In this document: positions 57,554 through 64,000 of the stretch, piece by piece
How the letters are laid out: every line of letters starts with the position of its first letter
Numbering within the stretch: position 1 is the stretch's first letter
NCBI GenBank assembly: GCA_963978905.1
Contig: OZ022260.1
Span: forward strand, 38,252,259-38,316,258
From: Trichostrongylus colubriformis
Taxonomy: Eukaryota > Nematoda > Chromadorea > Rhabditida > Trichostrongylidae
Direction of reading: 5' to 3'
Length of the DNA: 64,000 nt
Notes under the pieces: model-generated
Seen by the model: the letters and a program-made list of their open reading frames with translations, nothing else
Told to the model about the DNA's origin: nothing
Database searches by the model: none
Made by a program: the position numbers and the translations under genes

Positions 57554-57978
57554 AGGAATCGTCCACGGAAAATGAGTTTTTGTGTTACCCATATATTTAT
57601 GTTGTATTTGCCTAATGTTGGCCTCATGCAAAATTTCACGCGAAAAAATGGGTATCTGGCTGAGATACAGCACCACAAAGTGCGGTCCCAGTGGGCGGGG
57701 CCTCCGTGTAAAAGCCTCGTCTCGTCTTCCGCCGCCGTTGGGAACGGAGAGTGGGACTGTTTACGTAACGTTCTGTTCCTACAATGCGTCTCAGACCACG
57801 GCGGATGCGGTACGAGGCTTTTACACGGAGACCCCGCCCACTGGGACCGCACTTTGTGGTGCTGTATCTCGGCCAGATTCACATTTTTTCGCGTGAAATT
57901 TTGCATGAGGCCAACATTAGGCAAATACAACATAAATATATGGGTAACGCAAAAACTCATTTTCCGTGGACGATTCCT
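57554..57978. mobile_element. 425-bp palindromic TTAA-flanked MITE, copy 2
   Basis: It has the same ends and length as 2303-2727, with TTAA at 57550-57553 and 57979-57982. Conserved blocks are CACCACAAAGTGCGGTCCCA and GTGGGCGGGGCC. The centre differs slightly between the copies (opposite orientation of the GGAACGGAGAGTGGGACTG stretch), as expected if the palindrome can invert. Confidence 0.85.
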
Positions 57979-58227
57979 TTAAGCAATCGAAGGAATCGAA
58001 AAATGCGTAGCGTCGTTTTATAGAGCAGAAAAGGCTTCATCGAACACTTATGTAAGCTTCGTCGACAGTTGAAGAGAACGTTGCGAAACACGGAGAATAA
58101 AAAACGGCGGGAGCTTATTCCTAAACCTAATAGTAAGGTTAATGAGGCAAAGCATTGTTGGTTCACCGGAACAGTTGCATATGCGAAGGCTTTACCACTG
58201 GATATTTCGTTAGTACTGGTCACTTAA

Positions 58228-58688
58228 AGACACCAGAAGGGGGTAATTTTGGCTTACGGTAGAACAGACGTAGTGTGGACGAGTTCAAATGGCCGCCATT
58301 GCACAAACTCGCCTATTTGACGCCTTGGCATGGTGCCAAAAGAAGATGTTTCTTTTATAAACTTGTTTTTTTCCTTTTAGTTTTTACTTTGTTCTTTCTT
58401 AAATTGTTTCTAGATGTACTTACATGAATGCTAATGTAGTTGGGAATGGCCACTCCACTGCGCTGGGAGTCAAGTGTTACAACTAACGTTGGCCCGCGGC
58501 CCGACTCCTAGAGCGGACAACTCGGAAAGTCAGTGTGTTGGATGCGAATGGGATGCGAACACACACCGCAGCGTCGCGCTTTTGAGTCCGGGTTTTTTAG
58601 CCTATTATCGCTTCTAACCTTGTGTGTTCATTACAAAATGCTCATTTCTTTGCATCTTCCTCTTGTTTCGGACCCCCTTCCGGTTCCT
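58228..58688. mobile_element. AGACACC-type TTAA MITE, complete copy
   Basis: TTAA borders lie at 58224-58227 and 58689-58692. The ends AGACACCAGAAGGGGG and CCCCCTTCCGGTTCCT form an imperfect 16-bp inverted repeat. It is 461 bp, non-coding, and very similar to 50547-51002. Confidence 0.8.
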
Positions 58689-59045
58689 TTAAAGGCACAC
58701 GAGGGCTAATTAGTGTATGCAAGATGGGGATAACTTTACCACAAATGGATCATCACGGTCCACCAAGACGGTGTGTGACGTAATTCGTGTTGTATAGCTG
58801 GTTCTAATATTCCAGCATGGCAGCTGAGAGGCGCTCTTAGTCATGACACGTCCTCTATCTCCAATCATGGCGCGATATGGGGGCGAATTGTTATTAGTCA
58901 AGCCGAAAGGAGCCCGTCCCTTAGGTTTAAGCCCTTTCAATCCGTTGTGTCCTCATTGCGGCATTATTTGGTATCTGTACTTTCATGTTTAACTAATGGC
59001 CATATTGCTGCTCATGATGCCTTCAAACTAAGTTATTGTTCAGAC

Positions 59046-62000
59046 ATGGACTTTGACGTCGACGATGAAGGCAGTACGAACGGTTCGGAAAGCATGGATG
59101 TTCGAAGCGTCAGCGAACTAGCCACCTGTTGTCAGTGTGGCGCCTACGACAAAATAATGGTGGCATCTCAGATATTACGAAACAGGATTATCGATGCAGT
59201 TAACAACGAAATTGATCAGTACGAACAGCCGTTGGCCGTTCTTCTGCGTTCCTCGGTGAGGCTTTCCTTCCTTATCCAATAGAAGTGAGTGCTCACTTTT
59301 TTATGGATGTTAATTTATTTTTTGCTCAAAATATGGTGCGCAGCAGTGAACATAAGTTTCCGATAGCTTTTTTACAGGAGGATGCCCCTTGTACGGATGA
59401 TGTTGCAAGCGCTGATAGTCAGCAGACGTCTGAAGAATCGAAGGGTACTCCACCTTACAGCTCTCAAAGCCAATCACCCGGAGCTCGGCTTACTCCTGAT
59501 CGTTCGCAATCCATTGATCTCATTGTTAATGATATCGTTGTTAATGCTTCATTGTTATTGTTGTCGAAATTAAAGTAAGTTGTTGTTATACTTGTTACAT
59601 TTGTTGTTGGTAAATCATGTTGCTGATCTTCGAATAAACCTCTCCTACCTAATTAGAGCAAATGTCGAATGGGTTATTTGAAGACCATCATTTACTTGCA
59701 AACTCAACTTCTATCGCTTCCTGAGTGAAGAACGTCAGGTCTCTACGCTCTCCAATCTATGCTGGAGAAGAGGGTTGACAGCGGCCTTCTATCTGCGGTA
59801 TGTAGCCAGTTGTTGGAGGAATGTACTCCGAGCAAACTCGTCTTCTTGTCTTCTCAGGTTTTCGGTGGTGCAAACTGTAAGTCATGTATTTCTAGTAGTC
59901 TGATCGATAGAAAGCAATCTATTTGTGGGAAAGTCCTCCGGTGATTTTTTAGATCGATCATCAAATTAGCTGCATTAAATGTTTAGTTGTGTGAGCTCTC
60001 CTATTAAATTAACAGTACTCATCCTCAAGTACGGTACCACCCATCATATCATTGGTCATTTATCGGCTCGTGAGCATTCAGTGGGAAAATATTTAGATGT
60101 AGTTCTGGACCAAGGCCTCATCGAATGTCGAGCAACCATATGATGCTTAATAATTCCATAAAAGACTTAAAAAGAAGCTCTTGAACTATTCATGAAAGTC
60201 ACTGGAAAATGGCTCATTTTGACTCTAAATCCTTTTTGAGATCACCTAGGTAATTTTCTTTTCGAAGCTTAGATTGGACCGGTTTTTTTGTGTTTGAAGA
60301 TTGAGTAGCTAAATTATGTTTCATCAGAAGTCTTGTTAGCGAGAAGGTAGATCAAGCGCTTATCAATATTTGTAGTTGAGGAATTTATAGCCTTCCCATA
60401 TCATCGAGCATGGTGATGGAAGCCCATTGGTTGGTGGCAGCGAGAGTCTACCGATCGCATGTCTTGGGTTTTCTAGTCTGATTATTCCGTAACGTAGAAG
60501 TCTTGCAGACTTCCAATAGCTCTTTTGATTCATGGTTCAGTGCTAGTGATACCATAGAACGCAATAAAAATGAGCTATTCCAGGCTCATTGAGCACCGCC
60601 GCCCAACATGCGTCATTATGTCGCCGAATAATTGAGCGGTTCTCGGAAATCCCTATTCACTCTTTCCGACCAGAAGAATGGGCTGATATTGTGAGCTGTT
60701 TTGCTCAAAATCGTAGTCTTCCTGCCGAATTTATCGAGCGTTTTTGTCCATCTGATATCTGGAAACGTTCTAGTGAGACAACTTCTAAAGCTGTATCAGA
60801 AAGCAACAAAGCAGAGGTAATTTCTGTGGGCTCTTTCGTGTTCCTTAAATTTGCAGACTTTTACACTGACCTAGCTCCAGAGTCTTCTTTTGCGAAGCAA
60901 TCGCTCTTCGTTGGTGAGCACTGGACTGCTTGGACATATTCTAGATTCACTGTGGCCTCGTGACCGTTTAGCCTCTTGTGTAGAACAGCTTTTGGCGGAT
61001 AAGCGCTTTTCTCCGTATGTTCTTAGCCTTTACTTCTTCTTGGCTCTAGACATCTTGATGTACTTTTTGGTTATGCATTTGTTTTTTCAGAGACGAGATT
61101 CTTCTCAGCAATGCCGTGCACGTGTTGGATATTCTTGACAGTGACTGGGTGTCACTGGGGGCATCTTGTTCCAATCTTGAAGTACCTTTCATAGCGGGAG
61201 CTCTAGCGTGTTTGGATAGGTTTGCCTTGGGTTGTTTTATGTGCCTTTTGATAAATTTGTTTTGAATGTGATTTCGATAAATTTGTTAACTTTACCATTC
61301 AGCGCAGTATCACTTCCCAGCAGTAATTCTACTTCCGTTGTGGATCTGCCCTTAGGCTGCTCTTTGGTCGAATGTGTCATTCGCTCATTTGCCCCCTTCT
61401 CCTTCAATGACACCGAGATTTTCGAGCACATATTTATCGGTTTCTCAAAGTTGCTGCAGAAGGTTCTGTACTTGCTCTTGATCTCTTGAGAAACTGCTCA
61501 CCTTTTACCATACCTTTGGTTTTATTTTTAGAGCTCAAACAACCCTACGCAGTTAATGCGATTGGTAAAGGCTTTGGAAGGACTGTCTGTATGGATTGAT
61601 TTTGCGTCTGCAAAATGTAGCCAACTGCCTTGCGCACTCTGGAACGCAGTCAGTGAATTGCTCACATTGCTGGAACAGCAGATAGAACAGAGTGCAAAAG
61701 AGGTTACAGCTACAGCCAAAGTCGTACCAATTGCATCTCCAGAAGAACGTGAGAGCCACAGTTCACCTTGTTTTCTTTTTTTGCTACAATCCTACTGTAA
61801 TTTTCAGCAACAAACGACGACACGGTTGCAGGGAATTGGCTTGAATGTATTCTTGAACAAGTGCCCGCTATGCTTGATCATCAGACTGCTGTTCAGTCTC
61901 AAATCGTATCAGAAATAGTTGAGGTCTGTAGAAAGACGTTTTCGGCTCTTATTGTTTCGGAGTATCTCGTGTTTTTTCGATTGCTTGTGTAAATAAAAAT

Positions 62001-64000
62001 TTGTACTACAGATATCGAAACGAATCGAGTTTCTGCTTCGATTGCTCGCCAATGCCCGAGATCTGACTAAATGCAACGAGACCATCTCTGATGTCGTCGA
62101 AAAGGTCTTTTTTCATGGCAATGATCGTAAAAAATTAGGTTTTAAGTCGGTGAAATAGCCAGGCTAGGCTCATATGTACTATATAGTTCCATTTAAGCGA
62201 GGGAAAGAGCCAGTGTACGGAGTGTGTCTGTCGAAGGTTTGGTGCCTAAGTGTAGGATCACTGTCCGTATTACAGATTCAGTAGGGTTGTTTCTACCGAT
62301 TGAATGGGGGAGCATAAAAAAAGCTTTATGCATCTTTTTCTTCTAATTTGATTGTGTTGTTTGATTGTAATGTTCAAGTAAGACTGTTATCGATTTTCAC
62401 GAGCATTAAATAAAGGCTGTGGGACGATCTAAACTTCTTCTCTGTTGCTCATTTGTGCTAGTGGATCTGAATAGAACTTCTTTTCCAGATTCAAAATTTG
62501 TCAAATGCTGAAATCGTAAGCGAATTTCAATCCACATATATCACATTGTCGCAAGGTGGTTTTATCGGAGCTGATCTCCAGGTACGAACTTGAAAAGCGC
62601 TTATCTTCGACGGGTTGCGAAAGTCAATCTATTGCAGAGCAAACTCCTACAAGACGTCCTAAGTAGAGCTGGATTGCAAAAAACGCTTCTTCTGCGAACA
62701 ATTGTCACTGGTGGTCGCGGGAATCGACCTCACCTTGTCGCTCAGATTTTCAAACATTGCCTCGACTGTTATCAACAAGCTGTTGGGTCTAAAATCAAAG
62801 AAAGGTTAATTTTTCGTGGTGATAATTTCTGTAGCAATTATTTTACCTACCATTATATTTAGACTTTGCAAAGAAGAGTGCACAATAATTGAAGAGTTCT
62901 CCCACTCTTTGAAAAAATCCCATGCTACAGACTATTCAAGGCAAACCTTGAGTCTTCTAGAAAAGGTTATTTCAGAGTGAGTCAACCTTTCGTATCTTTA
63001 ATTTGCCCTTCGCATTCAATTCACCCTTGCATTTCGGATTTTCCTATAATTTCAGCGAAAATCCTAACGTTATCTTAGTGGATGGTGTTACGACACTCTT
63101 GCTGACTCTGATTCACAGAAAGCCAGGCACGTGAACCGTTATTGTCTGGTAGAGCGGAAAGTAATACAGATACCTGTATTTGCACACGCATCAATTTTAA
63201 AGTTACCAGGCTTCTTTCCTAATCCTGGCATTTTTGGAAATTCTAGCTTTTAACTGGCAACCTTAAGGTTTGAATTGTAGATGGTGGCTTGAAATTCTCT
63301 ATAGTAATCGTAGTTGTGCGGGAACTCTAAATGTTCTATTCAATTTAAATTTTTTCTCTAGTTGCCAATTTAGTTCCCAAGAATCTATGAGAAGAGCCAA
63401 GCAAAATCACGAGCCTTTAAACTGAAGAATTATTTTTCGAAGCTCTTCACCTGTTTTCTTTGGAAACCGGTATTGTAGGGGTTAATCCAGATGTCTTCTC
63501 AATTTATTCAGAGTGCCCATGGACTCTGGATCTCAAAATGCTGGGTCGTATAGAAAGTGAATGGTCGAAAATCATCACTTCCTTTGCTGAATTTTCTCTT
63601 CGTCACCCATCGCAGTCATTTCTATCAGACACTTATTCGTTGCTTATATCTGAGCATTTTCGCGGTGCAGGAGAGAATCTTGAACTACCAGTGCTATTTT
63701 TTGTGTTACGCCATGTTCCTCGTTTGATTTCTGATCAAGGACAACGGGATGTGCAGGTAATATCTGCGATGTTAATGCTTTTCTATTTCTGAATTAGGCT
63801 TTAAAGAATTTTAATAACCATTATCCTGGGATGGAGGCGATCATCAAGCAGTTCGTACATCCGGATAATGTATCTAAATTAGCCGATCGTGCAGTGAAAC
63901 TGTTCACTGAGTCCTTAAATGATGTAAGTAATTTTAAAACTTTCGAAAGGGCTGGAGTGACAACAGCTTCTTTCAGGGATGTTGGCAGATTTACGTACAG
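59046..64000 (+). CDS. Large many-exon gene of unknown function, 3' end outside the window
   Basis: The ATG at 59046 follows a TTGTTCAG acceptor, a possible spliced-leader site. Exons supported by canonical splice sites and phase are 59046-59255, 59378-59574, 59731-59876, 60584-about 60905, 61091-61219, 61303-61462, 61532-61748, 61808-61923, 62012-62104, 62489-62581, 62638-62804, 62863-62976, 63056-about 63126, about 63440-63756, 63798-63923 and 63978 onward. The frame between 60905 and 60940 needs an implausibly short 31-bp intron, so one junction there is wrong or the assembly has an indel. The product is mostly alpha-helical (LKALEGLSVWIDF, LLRLLANARDLTK, MLGRIESEWSKIITSFAEF), suggesting a helical-repeat scaffold. 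An early CCQCG motif is the only metal-type signature. I could not name the family. Confidence 0.75.

Overview
The window is nuclear DNA of a nematode, most likely a clade V (strongylid or hookworm-like) worm. The evidence is short introns of about 40-60 bp with T-rich CAG acceptors next to long repeat-filled introns, AG acceptors just before start codons (possible spliced-leader sites), and close matches to Caenorhabditis-type protein architectures (RPL-4, UBXN-1 with an extra zinc finger, a LYSMD protein). No bacterial, organellar or CRISPR features were seen. Species assignment is inference.

Layout. 0-2.3 kb: no supported gene. 2.3-17 kb: repeats arranged as nested large inverted repeats. 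One pair is 2825-3685 with 7650-8868. A second is 8890-9503 with 16447-17065. A third, 9528-10858, carries two head-to-head copies of a tiny secreted-peptide gene. This zone also holds an unrecognised minus-strand gene (11.8-13.0 kb) and an unrecognised plus-strand gene with a duplicated 39-nt exon (14.3-15.0 kb). 17-30 kb: repeats, including a ~145-bp minisatellite in two related ~1.6-1.9 kb units, fold-back elements and a second tRNA-derived SINE. 30-34.5 kb: MITEs and a weak terminal exon. 34.5-36.8 kb: ubxn-1 (minus). 39.3-40.8 kb: an unrecognised seven-exon Cys-rich gene (minus). 42.4-42.7 kb: an orphan terminal exon. 43.6-44.6 kb: an intact tyrosine-recombinase ORF (minus). 45.7-48.1 kb: a LysM protein gene (plus), convergent with rpl-4 (48.2-54.5 kb, minus), whose 5.2-kb first intron is packed with transposons. 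56.2-58.7 kb: TTAA-flanked MITEs. 59.0-64.0 kb: the 5' part of a large many-exon gene (plus) that runs off the window.

The cellular genes are ordinary housekeeping or regulatory functions: ribosome, p97/ubiquitin adaptor, LysM protein. There is no operon-like functional cluster. What stands out is the mobile DNA. There are several TTAA-flanked MITE families, a G-tract MITE family, a 3-bp-TSD Harbinger-like family, a mariner remnant and a tRNA-derived SINE. Two insertions can be read against paralogous empty sites inside the window. The candidates for something less usual are the intact tyrosine recombinase, the duplicated microexon gene and the mirrored secreted-peptide pair.
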